The notes beneath the pieces were generated by a model. That model was not told the DNA's origin, did not search any database, and saw only the letters and a program-made list of their open reading frames with translations. This document shows positions 9,462 to 19,090 of a stretch of 64,000 nucleotides of DNA, piece by piece. The position numbers were made by a program, and so were the translations under genes. Origin of the DNA: Phycisphaerae bacterium (GTDB taxonomy: Bacteria; Planctomycetota; Phycisphaerae; Tepidisphaerales; Tepidisphaeraceae); contig BPJO01000004.1 in NCBI GenBank assembly GCA_026004655.1, positions 62,001 through 126,000 of the forward strand, in the 5' to 3' direction. How positions within the stretch are numbered: the stretch's first letter is position 1; each line of letters begins with the position of its first letter.

Positions 9462-10193
9462 TCAAAGGTTGTCTAAGACCACATGCACACCATTGAGAAA
9501 ATCAAACGGCCCCCATTCCCGTCGGGCAGCGCCATGCATATAAGTCACCCGGTGTCGCCAGCCGGGGGGTAAATCGATCGTACCGATCTGATCCGAATGA
9601 TATTTGCCCCGAAAAACGAACCATCGGATCATCTTATTTCTCCATTCGCCCCCTCGGATCACAAAATCATCGATCCGGTCTTCGGGCCGAAGTCCGATTT
9701 GCACTTCCCCCTCGGCCTCACTCCACCAGTCCGTTATTTCAATATCCCGACAGTTATGACACCACAGTGTCAGGGGTGAACCCGGCCAATCCGTTACCGT
9801 GACGTTTTTAAGTCGAATATCTTCGATCCATTGCTGTGGTGTGGCTGCATTTCCATGAAAAAGTACGGCTTCGTGTCGGTTGTTATCCCCCATCGACCGC
9901 CAACCCCGTATATCAAGCCCATCGACCCGCATTTGTCTAAAATCACTCCCATGCCAACCGCCATTTCCCACTAGAATGCTTCGGGCGACTCCAAAACAGG
10001 AAACACGCTGGATCTGAATGTTGTGTCCGCCGTCAAAATACATCGCCCGGTCGTTTCCTTGTGGATGGGTATCAATCCCGTTGATGGCTACATCCTTGAT
10101 GAGGAGATTTTCGCATCCCACAGCGTACAACGAATCCTGAAAAAGGAAGCGTGATTGAAACCTCTGATTGGAACAAAGCGATTGCACAATCAT
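9462..10193 (-). CDS. Parallel beta-helix protein, possibly a truncated polysaccharide lyase
   Basis: A 243-residue protein with repeated short strands and turns of the kind [43 protein letters not shown] and [14 protein letters not shown], the pattern of a right-handed parallel beta helix as in pectate lyases, polygalacturonases and related carbohydrate enzymes. No signal peptide is seen and the helix appears to start mid-coil; an in-frame stop lies five codons upstream. A complete secreted enzyme would be roughly twice as long. It may be an N-terminally deleted remnant or a small cytoplasmic helix protein. It lies 122 bases upstream of xylA on the same strand. Confidence 0.55.
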   Translation of the reverse strand: MIVQSLCSNQRFQSRFLFQDSLYAVGCENLLIKDVAINGIDTHPQGNDRAMYFDGGHNIQIQRVSCFGVARSILVGNGGWHGSDFRQMRVDGLDIRGWRSMGDNNRHEAVLFHGNAATPQQWIEDIRLKNVTVTDWPGSPLTLWCHNCRDIEITDWWSEAEGEVQIGLRPEDRIDDFVIRGGEWRNKMIRWFVFRGKYHSDQIGTIDLPPGWRHRVTYMHGAARREWGPFDFLNGVHVVLDNL

Positions 10194-10399
10194 GGTAGTG
10201 TATGACTACCAAAAAGAGCTTCAATCCTCCGTGGATGGAGGGTAGATCTGCACCTACTGTCCATGCCCAGCCTCTGTCGCCGATTGTTAGTCTATTTTAC
10301 CGCTGCGACGGGCTGCGAACTGTCGACCCCTTGACGTAGCGCGGTGCCTGTAAGGGACAGTCGAAGTACGGCATCGGGTTCTCGTAGATCAGGTCAGCA

Positions 10400-11032
10400 T
10401 TACCGGCGCACGTACCGTAGATGAGTTGCGTCGGGGGTATCTAGTACTCGACTTATCCGGAACTGTGGTAATGGTTCGCCTATGTTATTGAATAGACGCC
10501 TGCCGCCCCCGAACAGGACGGGCACCAAGGCGATGTCGATTTCATCTACCACGTTGAGAGTTAAGTACTGTTGAATCGTATCCGCACCCCCGGAAATACG
10601 GATACTTCGATTCCCTGAGGCTTCTTTGGCCAATGCCAGTGCTTTCTCAGGACCGTCGTTGACAAAATAGAATGTCGTTCCACCCGGTCTTATCCAGGGG
10701 TCACGTTTTTGGTGGGTAAGAACGAAAACAGGGGTATGGAAAGGGGCTTCTTCGGGCCAACCACGCTCGCCACCATCGAACATCCGCTTGCCCATGATGT
10801 GGGCTCCGGTGTTTTCAAATGTATCACGAATCATATCGTTGACCGGACCGGTCTCGCCGCCGGGACCGAGATGTAGCTTTTTGCGCAAATACTGTTGGTT
10901 CAGCGCCCAAGCCATAAGCGATCCCCATTTATCGGCCCATAGCTCGGGTCGGTCCCAGTTCTCCAAAGTCATGTTTTCAGGAGCGATATAACCGTCGAGG
11001 CTGAGGGCAATATTCACGAATACTTTGCTCAT
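10400..11032 (-). CDS. Dihydrofolate reductase family protein (RibD C-terminal-like)
   Basis: A 210-residue protein beginning MSKVFVNIALSLDGYIA, the characteristic first strand of the RibD C-terminal/DHFR-like reductase fold. Other features are IMGKRMFDGGERGWPEE, the pyrophosphate-binding loop RISGGADTIQQYL and EIDIALVPVLFGGGRRLF. Such proteins use NADPH; the substrate of this subgroup is unknown, and riboflavin biosynthesis is not implied without a deaminase domain. The frame is open 27 codons further upstream, but the family start is the chosen ATG. Confidence 0.82.
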   Translation of the reverse strand: MSKVFVNIALSLDGYIAPENMTLENWDRPELWADKWGSLMAWALNQQYLRKKLHLGPGGETGPVNDMIRDTFENTGAHIMGKRMFDGGERGWPEEAPFHTPVFVLTHQKRDPWIRPGGTTFYFVNDGPEKALALAKEASGNRSIRISGGADTIQQYLTLNVVDEIDIALVPVLFGGGRRLFNNIGEPLPQFRISRVLDTPDATHLRYVRR

Positions 11033-11338
11033 GTTCGGGCTTTCATGGATTATGTTAGATGGCGATATATTTATTCTAACGGATCGATTGCTTTCTGATA
11101 ATGGATAATTCAAGGTTATGCGTTGACGAAACTTTTAGTTAAACTGCAACGTTACCAGGTTCCGTCCCTTTATCCCTTTATACAAGCAAGAAAGCATTTG
11201 TTTCGAGTGTTTCAAACGATATCGAAAGTATGATCTGGACGTGCGTGGTGCGCGAAGAAAATGTGACACGCTCATTGAACCAAAGGCTATGATCCAAGCA
11301 AGGTTATTAAGTTTTGCGGGGCAGATGCGGAGAAAAAA
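11033..11338. other. Intergenic region with no supported gene
   Basis: About 300 bases between the reductase gene and the decayed hydrolase gene. I see no conserved frame, repeat or convincing terminator; short open frames here have no protein-like features. Confidence 0.5.
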
Positions 11339-11932
11339 TTGCGAGTTCATCACTTGAATTGTGGATTACTTTAGGCACCAGCGGGGCCGCGGGCGTCGTG
11401 TCATTGTCTCCTGCTGGAAGAACAGGGAGGCATGACTTTGATCGATACCGGGATCGGGTTACAGGATATTGCTTTTCCTGAGAAACGGATTGGGCAACCC
11501 GCGATCGAAGCGACAGGTTTCCAGTTCCATGAGGATCTTTCGGCTGTGAAACAGTTAGAGCGGCTAGGGTATTCCTGATCGGAGTTTGCCGATATCTTAT
11601 TAACGCATGCCGATCCGGATCATGTTGGGGGTTTGGCCGACTTCCCTCACGCACGGGTTCATATTTCGGCTGAAGCGCACGCACAATCGGGTGCGGGTAA
11701 GGAACGATACTCTGCCGCTCAGTTCGCCCATCAACCCCGGTGGGTTTTGCATTCGACCCCCTCAGAACAATGGTTTAGATTTGAGGCCAGACTGGCTGGT
11801 TTTACCCATCAAGACCAACCGTTTCTGAATCCTTTATTTGGACATACGCTTGGGCATTGCGGGGTAGCTATAAGAATATCCAACCGGTGGATATTGCATG
11901 TGGGAGATGCGTGTCCTAAGGATACGAGTTGA
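11339..11932 (+). pseudogene. Decayed metallo-beta-lactamase-fold hydrolase with two in-frame stops
   Basis: One continuous frame encodes a recognisable MBL-fold hydrolase but contains a TAG (11372-11374) and a TGA (11576-11578). Family segments before, between and after the stops are all in frame: LRVHHLNCG, CHCLLLEEQGGMTLIDTGIG, LLTHADPDHVGGLADFPHARVH with the HxxxDH metal-binding motif, RYSAAQFAHQPRWVLH, GHTLGHCGVAI and HVGDA. The C-terminus also stops roughly 60 residues short of the family length. Metal-ligand residues survive, so inactivation seems fairly recent. No strong start codon is evident; TTG is a guess. Confidence 0.8.
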
Positions 11933-11990
11933 AAAAGGCTGTTCAACCAGTCGGATTTGTAAGAACATTCGATTGAGATGCAAGAACGAA

Positions 11991-12064
11991 TACCCGCAGC
12001 AGGGCTCGAACCTGCGACCTCCAGTTTAGGAAACCGGTGCTCTATCCAACTGAGCTATGCGGGC
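11991..12064 (-). tRNA. tRNA-Arg (anticodon CCU)
   Basis: A 74-base cloverleaf on the minus strand. Acceptor stem GCCCGCA pairs with TGCGGGT (one G-U), the D loop contains AGCTCAGTTGGATAGAGC, the anticodon stem CCGGT/ACTGG encloses TTCCTAA (anticodon CCU) and the T arm contains GGTTCGAGCC. No CCA is encoded. It reads AGG codons. Confidence 0.93.
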
Positions 12065-12126
12065 ACGCTCATCAGTATATCAGTATTTGCTTGAAGGGGA
12101 ATCATCAATCCAATAGGCTGGCAGAC

Positions 12127-14070
12127 ATGAAGCAGATATGTTTCTGGGGGGTTCTTGCGTTGACAGGATTCATCGCTTCGGCCCGTAGCGAAGCACCCGC
12201 TGATCCTCCCACAGAACAACTGTTTGATCCAGCCCGACATATGCTGACCAGCGAAGTTCGCCCCGGGATGAAGGGATACGGGTTAAGTGTGTTTCGTGGA
12301 ACCGTTCCTGAGAAGTTTGATGTCGAGGTCATCTCCGTACTCAGAAACCAGATGGGACCCAAGCAGGATGTGATTCTGATCCGATGCTCGGGTCAGAACC
12401 TGGAACACAGCGGTGCAATTGCGGGAATGAGCGGTTCGCCGATCTATTTGACCGATGATCAAGGTCGAACCCGAATGATCGGGGCTTTTGCCTTGGGATG
12501 GCAGTTTGCCAAAGACCCCATTGCCGGGGTCAGGCCTATTGAAGAGATGCTCCGTGTACCTGCTGAGAAGCGTGAGGTCTCCAAGCCGGTTTCGGCGGTG
12601 GGTCAGTCAGCGGTTCGGTGGGATGTTCGACCACTGGTACGAGGTTGGATTGACTCACCCACGGCTCGAGATCAGGTCCAGCCGGTGGTGTCCGATCCTG
12701 TACGATCATTGCGTCCGTTAACAGTTCCGTTGGCAGTATCGGGGGCGAATCCACGGGGTTTGGAATCTTTCATAACTTCCGCGACAAGGGTTCCGTTTCA
12801 GTCTATGTTGATTCAAGCCGGGTCGGCGACGGTGACGGATCCGCAACCGGATCATATTGGTTTTACACCCGGCTCAGTGATTGCTGTGCCGATTGTCACC
12901 GGCGACCTAGAACTATCGGCCATCGGTACCGTGACCGAAGTGATCGGGGATCGGGTTTTTGCTTTCGGTCATGAGTTCAATGCCGAAGGACCGGTTGAAT
13001 TGCCGATGGGACCGGGGTATGTGCATTCGGTCATTGCCAATCAAGCCATCAGTTTCAAACTCGGGTCTTTGATCCGGACCACAGGGACGATTTTTTCCGA
13101 CGAATCAGTCGGAATCGCAGGCACCAACGGATCGGTTCCGCGCATGATTCCGGTGGAAATCACGATTCAGACCCCACAACGAGATAAGCCACAGGTTTAT
13201 CACTATCAACTGGTGCGACACCCCCGGTTTACCCCCTTGGGAACCCTGGTCACTCTGGCGGCGGCTATCACGGGTCACAATCAGCTTCCTCCGGAGTTTA
13301 CGCTCGATTACGAACTAAAAATGGAGTTTGAGGGAGGACAGGTAATTCACACACGCAACAGTACGACGTCCGTCAGTGGTGCGTCTGAACTGATCCGGGA
13401 TTTAACGATCCCGGTGAACTTCGGGGTGCAAAACCCTTATGCCAAGGTTTACCCGTCCAAGATTACCGTTAAGCTCGATTTAAGATCCGACGTGACTGCG
13501 GACACGCTTCGTCATGTCATGACGGACAAGCAGGTGTATCGTCCGGGTGAGACCGTGCGACTGTTTGTTACCACCCGGTCCTATCAGGGCATCGAATCGA
13601 CGTCCGTTTACGAATTGGTGTTGCCGAACCATCTTCCGGACGGTCCGTTGAGTTTGACACTCAGCGACGCTCAGCGGTTTGCGAGTGATCAGATGCGTTT
13701 TTCTCCCGCGTCATATCAGGTCAACCGGCTTGCGGATGTGTGGGATTTGGCACGGGTACTGACAGGCGATCGGGGCGACCAACTGTATGCTCGTTTGACC
13801 CTTCCTGAAGAGGGTCTGGTAGTCGGTCGGTCGTCCTTGACGGATTTGCCCGGGTCTCGCAGACAGTTGTTTTCCCGTACTCCCCGGGCCGATCTGGTCG
13901 TTTTCCCGAGCTCGTTGACCTGGACATGGGATCGTTCCTGTCCTTTGATGGGATCTGTTGATCTGTCGATTTTCGTCGCGCAACACCCGGAAAAAACGAC
14001 TTTTCCTGCCAATCCCGTTTCTCCACAACGTCCTTCATCGGCACCCAACATGCCCCAACAGTCCCGCTGA
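12127..14070 (+). CDS. SpoIVB-like S55 serine peptidase, secreted
   Basis: A 647-residue protein. The first 22 residues form a signal peptide (ICFWGVLALTGFIASARS). It then carries an S55 peptidase domain: RPGMKGYGLSVFRGT, FDVEVISVL, and the nucleophile loop GAIAGMSGSPIY (about residue 105) with the catalytic serine. A second characteristic segment is VFAFGHEFN near residue 280. The C-terminal half is beta-rich with no clear domain. SpoIVB of Bacillus is a signalling protease; planctomycetes do not make endospores, so the role here is an envelope or periplasmic protease of unknown target. The frame extends 30 codons upstream across the tRNA, which is rejected as start. Confidence 0.82.
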   Translation: MKQICFWGVLALTGFIASARSEAPADPPTEQLFDPARHMLTSEVRPGMKGYGLSVFRGTVPEKFDVEVISVLRNQMGPKQDVILIRCSGQNLEHSGAIAGMSGSPIYLTDDQGRTRMIGAFALGWQFAKDPIAGVRPIEEMLRVPAEKREVSKPVSAVGQSAVRWDVRPLVRGWIDSPTARDQVQPVVSDPVRSLRPLTVPLAVSGANPRGLESFITSATRVPFQSMLIQAGSATVTDPQPDHIGFTPGSVIAVPIVTGDLELSAIGTVTEVIGDRVFAFGHEFNAEGPVELPMGPGYVHSVIANQAISFKLGSLIRTTGTIFSDESVGIAGTNGSVPRMIPVEITIQTPQRDKPQVYHYQLVRHPRFTPLGTLVTLAAAITGHNQLPPEFTLDYELKMEFEGGQVIHTRNSTTSVSGASELIRDLTIPVNFGVQNPYAKVYPSKITVKLDLRSDVTADTLRHVMTDKQVYRPGETVRLFVTTRSYQGIESTSVYELVLPNHLPDGPLSLTLSDAQRFASDQMRFSPASYQVNRLADVWDLARVLTGDRGDQLYARLTLPEEGLVVGRSSLTDLPGSRRQLFSRTPRADLVVFPSSLTWTWDRSCPLMGSVDLSIFVAQHPEKTTFPANPVSPQRPSSAPNMPQQSR

Positions 14071-14203
14071 TTCGGGTGGACGTTTTTCGTTGGTTTGCCA
14101 AAACAATCCGAGAAGATTTCGCGTCAACGGGATTTTCAGTGTTTTTCGTGAAAATGGATTCAGGGGTACAGAACATCCTCTTAACCGAATATAATCAAAG
14201 ACT

Positions 14204-15409
14204 ATGTTAAGCGTATGGCAACAACCTCTTCCGGAGATTTATGTCCGGTTATCGGAGCCCGAACTACGTGTGAGGATTGATCTTGCAAAGCAGGAATTAG
14301 GTTCTCGTTTGACGATTCTGGGACATCATTATCAGCAGGACGATATCATCGCGTTTGCAGATTTTGTTGGGGACAGTTTTGAATTATCACGTCGGGCTGC
14401 CGAGCAAAAAGGGGTGGAATATGTGGTTTTTTGTGGTGTCCATTTCATGGCCGAAAGTGCCGATATCCTGACCGAACCTTCGGTCCGGGTGATCCTACCG
14501 GACTTGGGCGCAGGATGTTCGATGGCTGATATGGCCAGCCTCGACCAGACGCTTGATGCTTGGGAACAGCTCAAAACGGTTTGCGGGGATGAACCGATTG
14601 TTCCCATTACCTATATGAATAGTTCCGCGGCCATCAAGGCGTTTGTCGGTGAGCACGGTGGGGCGGTCTGCACCAGCAGCAATTGTCGAAATGTATTGGA
14701 ATGGGCCTTGTCGGGAGGGGCTGTCGGAGGGAAAAAGACGCCCAAGATCCTGTTCTTTCCCGACCAGCACCTCGGACGTAATACGGCCTATTCTATGGGA
14801 ACGTCTTTGGACAAAATGATCGTCTGGGATCCTAAACAGGACCTGGGTGGAAACACGCCTGAACAGATTCAAGCCGCCCAATACATTCTTTGGAAAGGAC
14901 ATTGTTCGGTGCACGCACTGTTCCGTCCCGAACACGTGGATCAACAGCGCGCACGGGATCCGCAGGTCAAAGTGATCGTGCATCCCGAATGCAAGTGGGA
15001 AGTGGTCCAAAAAGCCGACCTGGCCGGGAGCACCGCGTATATCGTCGATCAGGTTCGCAAAGCCCCTGCGGGAACCAAATGGGCGATCGGAACCGAAGTA
15101 CATCTAGTTAACCGATTGAAACACCAACACCCGGAACAGGAAATCGTCGTGTTATCGGATTGCCAATGCTTGTGCACGACGATGTACCGGATCGACCTGC
15201 CCCATTTGTGTTGGGCACTGGAGAATCTCGTCCAGGGGAATGTCGTGAATGAAATCCGCGTGGATGAACGGACGAGGAAGTGGTCTTTGGTCGCGTTGGA
15301 ACGGATGCTCAGTATCAAAGGCAGTGGAAGCCCGATATCCAAATCGTCGACCCCATCAAACCCGATCATTCTGCCTGCCGACGCGGAAAAGGCCGGAATC
15401 ATTGATTAA
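14204..15409 (+). CDS. nadA: Quinolinate synthase A
   Basis: A 401-residue [4Fe-4S] enzyme that condenses iminoaspartate with dihydroxyacetone phosphate to quinolinate in NAD biosynthesis. Conserved features are LGHHYQQDDIIAFADFVGDSF, FCGVHFMAESADIL, the first cluster cysteine in DLGAGCSMADMA, VTSSNC-type CTSSNCRNVL, FFPDQHLGRNTA, the HPECKWEVV cysteine and the third ligand region DCQCLCTTMYRIDLP. Length fits the longer bacterial NadA subgroup. No nadB or nadC is adjacent; the gene is solitary. Confidence 0.95.
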   Translation: MLSVWQQPLPEIYVRLSEPELRVRIDLAKQELGSRLTILGHHYQQDDIIAFADFVGDSFELSRRAAEQKGVEYVVFCGVHFMAESADILTEPSVRVILPDLGAGCSMADMASLDQTLDAWEQLKTVCGDEPIVPITYMNSSAAIKAFVGEHGGAVCTSSNCRNVLEWALSGGAVGGKKTPKILFFPDQHLGRNTAYSMGTSLDKMIVWDPKQDLGGNTPEQIQAAQYILWKGHCSVHALFRPEHVDQQRARDPQVKVIVHPECKWEVVQKADLAGSTAYIVDQVRKAPAGTKWAIGTEVHLVNRLKHQHPEQEIVVLSDCQCLCTTMYRIDLPHLCWALENLVQGNVVNEIRVDERTRKWSLVALERMLSIKGSGSPISKSSTPSNPIILPADAEKAGIID

Positions 15410-15551
15410 ACGGATTTCATTTCGCCAAGGTGTGACAAGTTGTCCAAAGTCTTGTACACTCAGTTAATTCTGTGATAATGATGCAAGATCACTTCACCAT
15501 TCATTTGTGTCGAGAGAACCGCGGCACGAAAAGGTAGAGAGGAGCTCAGAC

Positions 15552-16070
15552 GTGGGTATTCGTGAAAAACTAAATGAAAACCCCGGTATCACAACCGGTA
15601 TCACGGTCGGTATTATCGTCATCGCGCTTGGCGCGATCGTGTGGCAGCTATTTGGTGGTGGAGACAATTTTTCCCCGGTCACTCAGATGTATTACACGAC
15701 GGATGACGGACAGACCTATTTTGCCGACGATGCGAACAGGATATCCCCTTTTGAAAAGGATGGTAAAGAAGCCGTTCGTTGCTACGTATTCAAGTGTTCG
15801 GATGGAAAACCATTCGTGGCCTATTTAGAACGTCTGAGCAAAGAAGCACGAGCCAAGTATGAAGCAGCACTAAAAGCCGAGCAGGCTAAACAAGGCGATA
15901 ATCCCGGCGCAATCGCTATGGATGCCGATATGATCGCCATGGAATGGACGGAAGTTAAACGCCCGGGAGACTCGAAATGGGTCTTGCGACGAACTCGAGA
16001 AGGTGAGCAGATCGTGCTGGTGACCTGCCCGGACGGTAACAATCAGGCATTGGAGTTGGTCGTTCCCTGA
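15552..16070 (+). CDS. Single-pass membrane protein, unknown function
   Basis: A 172-residue protein starting at a GTG preceded by a GAGGAG ribosome binding site; an in-frame start 15 codons upstream lacks one. One transmembrane helix (about residues 14-35, GITVGIIVIALGAIVWQLF) is followed by a soluble domain with Asp/Lys-rich helices. No known domain recognised. It ends just before a strong terminator and so is probably monocistronic. Confidence 0.65.
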   Translation: MGIREKLNENPGITTGITVGIIVIALGAIVWQLFGGGDNFSPVTQMYYTTDDGQTYFADDANRISPFEKDGKEAVRCYVFKCSDGKPFVAYLERLSKEARAKYEAALKAEQAKQGDNPGAIAMDADMIAMEWTEVKRPGDSKWVLRRTREGEQIVLVTCPDGNNQALELVVP

Positions 16071-16100
16071 TTTCACTTCTCCTTCCTCAAACCAAACCTG

Positions 16101-16136
16101 CGTCGTCGGTCAAAAAGCCGACGACGTTTTCTTTTT
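16101..16136 (+). terminator. Rho-independent terminator
   Basis: A perfect 9-bp stem (CGTCGTCGG / CCGACGACG) with an 8-base loop, followed by TTTTCTTTTT. It ends transcription of the small membrane protein gene 31 bases upstream. Confidence 0.9.
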
Positions 16137-16178
16137 CACCTCTTGCCAAAAAGTCTTTTGCGATTCATCTTTTGAGGA

Positions 16179-17567
16179 ATGAGCACCCCGTTGGAAGCAT
16201 TGATGATCGGCGTATCGGGTTTGCGTGGGACGGTCGGTGGCACACTGACACCGCAGGTGGCGCTGCGAATGAGCAGCGCTTTCGCGTGTTGGCTGAAGCA
16301 AAACTATAAACCTTTAAATGACAAATATTTTCGTGTGGTGGTCGGTCGGGACGGGCGTCCATCCGGTCCGTTCGTCCGCGATGCCGTCTTTTCCGGATTG
16401 ATGGCTTCGGGGGTTGAAGTAATCGATCTGGACGTGGTGACGACGCCGGGCGTGGCGATGATGGTTCGTCATACCCGCGCCGATGCAGGGATTGTGATCA
16501 CGGCTTCACATAACCCGATTCAATGGAACGGGATCAAGTTGCTGACCAGGGATTCGGTCGCGCCGCCTTCCGGGGCTGTGGCTCAAATACGAAAACTGTA
16601 CGATGAGTCTGCAAACTCTTACGAACGAGTTCAGCAACTGGTGCAACCCTCGCGAAACACCGAAACCCATGCGTTGCACGTGAAACGAATTCTGGATTAC
16701 GTGGATGTCAACGGGATTGCGTCCAAACGGTTCAAGGTCGTTTTGGACAGTGTGAACGGGGCAGGGTGTATCGTCACCTCGACGCTTCTCAGTAAGCTGG
16801 GTTGTAACCTTGTGCACCTTAACAACACGCCCAACGGACAGTTTCCGCACGAACCGGAACCGATCGTAGAAAACCTTTCGGGTCTTGCCGAGCAGGTTAA
16901 ACGTCATCATGCATCAATCGGTTTTGCCCAGGATCCCGACGCCGACCGGTTGGCCATCATTGATGAGAGGGGGACTTATATCGGAGAGGAGTATTCTCTA
17001 GCGCTTTGCGCATGGTGGTTATTCAGCAAAAACCCCGGCGGGGTGGCGGTGACCAATCTTTCCACTTCCCGAATGATTGACGACATCGCCAAACGTTACT
17101 ATGGAAAAGTAGTTCGGACGCCGGTCGGTGAAGCCAATGTGGTCGACGTCATGATCCGAGAGAAAGCGATCGTCGGTGGTGAGGGTAACGGCGGAGTCAT
17201 CGACTTGAGGATCGTTCCGGGCAGGGATTCTCTTGTCGGGATGGCGTATGTACTACAATTAATGGCAGATACCGGGAAAAAAGTGTCTGAGCTGGTCGAA
17301 GAGATTCCGCGTTATCAGATCGTCAAGACCAAGTTCGAATGCCGTCGGGAAGATGCCAATCGAGTGGTCGAAGCATTGAAAAGACACTTTGCAGATGAAA
17401 AAGTGGATTTGCAGGACGGGATCAGGATCGACTGGTCCGATGCGTGGGTGCACGCTCGTCCGAGCAACACCGAACCGATCATGAGAATCATCGCCGAAGC
17501 GCCCACCCGTGAATCAGCTGAGCAGAAAATCGCCAAGGTACAGGAGATTGTTCGGTCCGTGCTATGA
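16179..17567 (+). CDS. glmM: Phosphoglucosamine mutase-type phosphohexomutase
   Basis: A 462-residue alpha-D-phosphohexomutase. Features in order: GVSGLRGTVGG near residue 11, the active-site phosphoserine loop VITASHNPIQWNG (Ser110), the Mg-binding loop DPDADR near residue 252, the sugar-binding EGNGGV near residue 340, and the phosphate-binding RPSNTEP near residue 432. The GEGNGG and SGLRG signatures suit the GlmM-like group, which makes glucosamine-1-phosphate for peptidoglycan and polysaccharide precursors; phosphomannomutase activity is not excluded. A TGAGGA ribosome binding site precedes the ATG. Confidence 0.85.
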   Translation: MSTPLEALMIGVSGLRGTVGGTLTPQVALRMSSAFACWLKQNYKPLNDKYFRVVVGRDGRPSGPFVRDAVFSGLMASGVEVIDLDVVTTPGVAMMVRHTRADAGIVITASHNPIQWNGIKLLTRDSVAPPSGAVAQIRKLYDESANSYERVQQLVQPSRNTETHALHVKRILDYVDVNGIASKRFKVVLDSVNGAGCIVTSTLLSKLGCNLVHLNNTPNGQFPHEPEPIVENLSGLAEQVKRHHASIGFAQDPDADRLAIIDERGTYIGEEYSLALCAWWLFSKNPGGVAVTNLSTSRMIDDIAKRYYGKVVRTPVGEANVVDVMIREKAIVGGEGNGGVIDLRIVPGRDSLVGMAYVLQLMADTGKKVSELVEEIPRYQIVKTKFECRREDANRVVEALKRHFADEKVDLQDGIRIDWSDAWVHARPSNTEPIMRIIAEAPTRESAEQKIAKVQEIVRSVL

Positions 17568-17630
17568 TTTATTTTGCCCCCGACGGGTCAGTGGGGTTAT
17601 GATCCGACCATCTGAGCCAGGGACGGTATC

Positions 17631-18509
17631 ATGGAGTATCGGGTTGAGCTAGAAAACTTTCACGGTCCGATTGATCTTCTGTTGTATTTAATCAAACGGG
17701 ATGAGCTGGATATTTACGATATTCCGATTCATCGGATCACTGAATCTTACCTGGAGTATCTAGAACAACTGCGCAACCTGTCCCGTCAACAGGGGATCGA
17801 TATCAACATTGCCGGCGAGTTTCTGGTTATGGCTGCCACGTTGATGGAGATCAAGTCGGCCATGCTCTTACCCCGAAATGAGCCTGATCCTTCCAGTCCC
17901 AACTCTTCATCCGCCGCAACCGAATTGACCGATCCTCGTTCCGAACTGATCCAGCAGTTGTTGGAATATAAGCGTCTCAAGGACAACGCTCGTCGTCTGG
18001 AACAGCAGCAGATGACCCATTTTGATCGATTCCCCCGTATTCCGGCCGGTTTAGAGGGGAATGACGAACCTCCTCCTTTGGATATGGACGAGGTACAGGT
18101 TTGGGATCTTCTCGAAGCGTTCCAGAGGCTCATGAAAGAACTCGGAACCCGCGGCCCTCGACAGCACGAGGTCGTTTATGATGAGACTCCGATCCATATC
18201 CACGCTGCGGACATTCAGGACCGGCTCAGACACCAGACCCGGTTATCCCTTCGCGCACTTCTTATGGAACGTCAGAACAAAAGCGAGATGATCGGGATGT
18301 TTCTGGCTTTGTTGGAACTGGTCCGCGAAAAGCGGGTTTTAGTCGAGCATAATCCCAACACGGATGATTTTGAGATCACTGATGCTCCGGAGGAGCATAA
18401 AAAAACATTTGTCGGGTCTTCGACGGGATTCGCAGACGGTCCGTCCGAAGTGATTGATCCCCCAGCGTCTGATTCCGCACGGGTTAATCCGGACGCGTTG
18501 TCGGAGTGA
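17631..18509 (+). CDS. scpA: Segregation and condensation protein A
   Basis: A 292-residue kleisin. The N-terminus YRVELENFHGPIDLLLYLIKRDELDIYDIPI is the ScpA signature that binds the SMC neck; the C-terminal winged helix follows near residues 190-245 (RALLMERQNKSEMIGMFLALLELVREKRV). The middle is acidic and Pro/Ser rich. It acts with SMC and ScpB in chromosome segregation; scpB is not adjacent. The tail after residue 250 is disordered. Confidence 0.9.
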   Translation: MEYRVELENFHGPIDLLLYLIKRDELDIYDIPIHRITESYLEYLEQLRNLSRQQGIDINIAGEFLVMAATLMEIKSAMLLPRNEPDPSSPNSSSAATELTDPRSELIQQLLEYKRLKDNARRLEQQQMTHFDRFPRIPAGLEGNDEPPPLDMDEVQVWDLLEAFQRLMKELGTRGPRQHEVVYDETPIHIHAADIQDRLRHQTRLSLRALLMERQNKSEMIGMFLALLELVREKRVLVEHNPNTDDFEITDAPEEHKKTFVGSSTGFADGPSEVIDPPASDSARVNPDALSE

Positions 18510-18539
18510 TGAATCGCTGAGCTGTTGTTTTGATCGGAC

Positions 18540-19013
18540 TTATCGACCGTAATAGTAACGTGTTTCCACAAACCCCGGCGCACAACCACTGTTGTAATAA
18601 TAAGTGGGCGTAGGGTGATAGATCACCGGTCCGGGCGTGTATATTTTGGGCTGGATCACCACCGGCGGGGGGGTATAAACTACAGGCGGAGGAACGTAAA
18701 CCGGTCGTTCAACATAAATCGGTCTTGGTGCGACATACACCGGTGGAGAGCAAACTGGGGTATAAGAACGATACGAATAATAATAGCTGCTCCCGCCCCC
18801 CGATCGGTAACCGACTGAAATGTACGACCGATCTCCCCAGCCTCCGGAAGAGTATCCAAATCCGACGCTCCAACGCGCTGAACCCCGGTACCGTTCCCCC
18901 CGATCCCCGCAGTCGGTTTTGCCATAACGGTATCGGTCGCCCCGATCGCCAGCCAAGCTGACACTCGACAAACCTAGTAAAACCAACCCGATAATCCATG
19001 GTCGATTTCGCAT
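18540..19013 (-). CDS. Small secreted Tyr/Pro/Gly-rich protein
   Basis: About 157 residues after choosing the ATG preceded by AAGGAG; the frame is open 22 codons further. A signal peptide (WIIGLVLLGLSSVSLA) is followed by a Gly/Ser/Tyr-rich region and a run of proline-tyrosine repeats such as PVYVPPPVVYTPPPVV. The composition suggests an exported structural or surface protein that may be cross-linked or adhesive; no known domain. Confidence 0.7.
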   Translation of the reverse strand: MRNRPWIIGLVLLGLSSVSLAGDRGDRYRYGKTDCGDRGERYRGSARWSVGFGYSSGGWGDRSYISVGYRSGGGSSYYYSYRSYTPVCSPPVYVAPRPIYVERPVYVPPPVVYTPPPVVIQPKIYTPGPVIYHPTPTYYYNSGCAPGFVETRYYYGR

Positions 19014-19090
19014 ATCAGCACTCCTTGGAATACACCATTTTAGACATTCTTGACGGGACAAGGTTGGTCTATTTTTCATTTCAGGGTTTT

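Noticed and set aside
9340-9465. Upstream start for xylose isomerase adding 42 residues
   Set aside because: The extension is unlike the family and the AAGGAG site belongs to the internal ATG.
11576-11578. TGA in the MBL-fold gene as a recoded selenocysteine or Trp codon
   Set aside because: A second, TAG, stop lies in the same frame, TGA is used as stop in neighbouring genes, and no selenocysteine insertion hairpin is evident.
13711-14176. Three overlapping minus-strand frames at the end of the S55 peptidase gene
   Set aside because: Shadows of the plus-strand coding sequence, no plausible start sites or domains.
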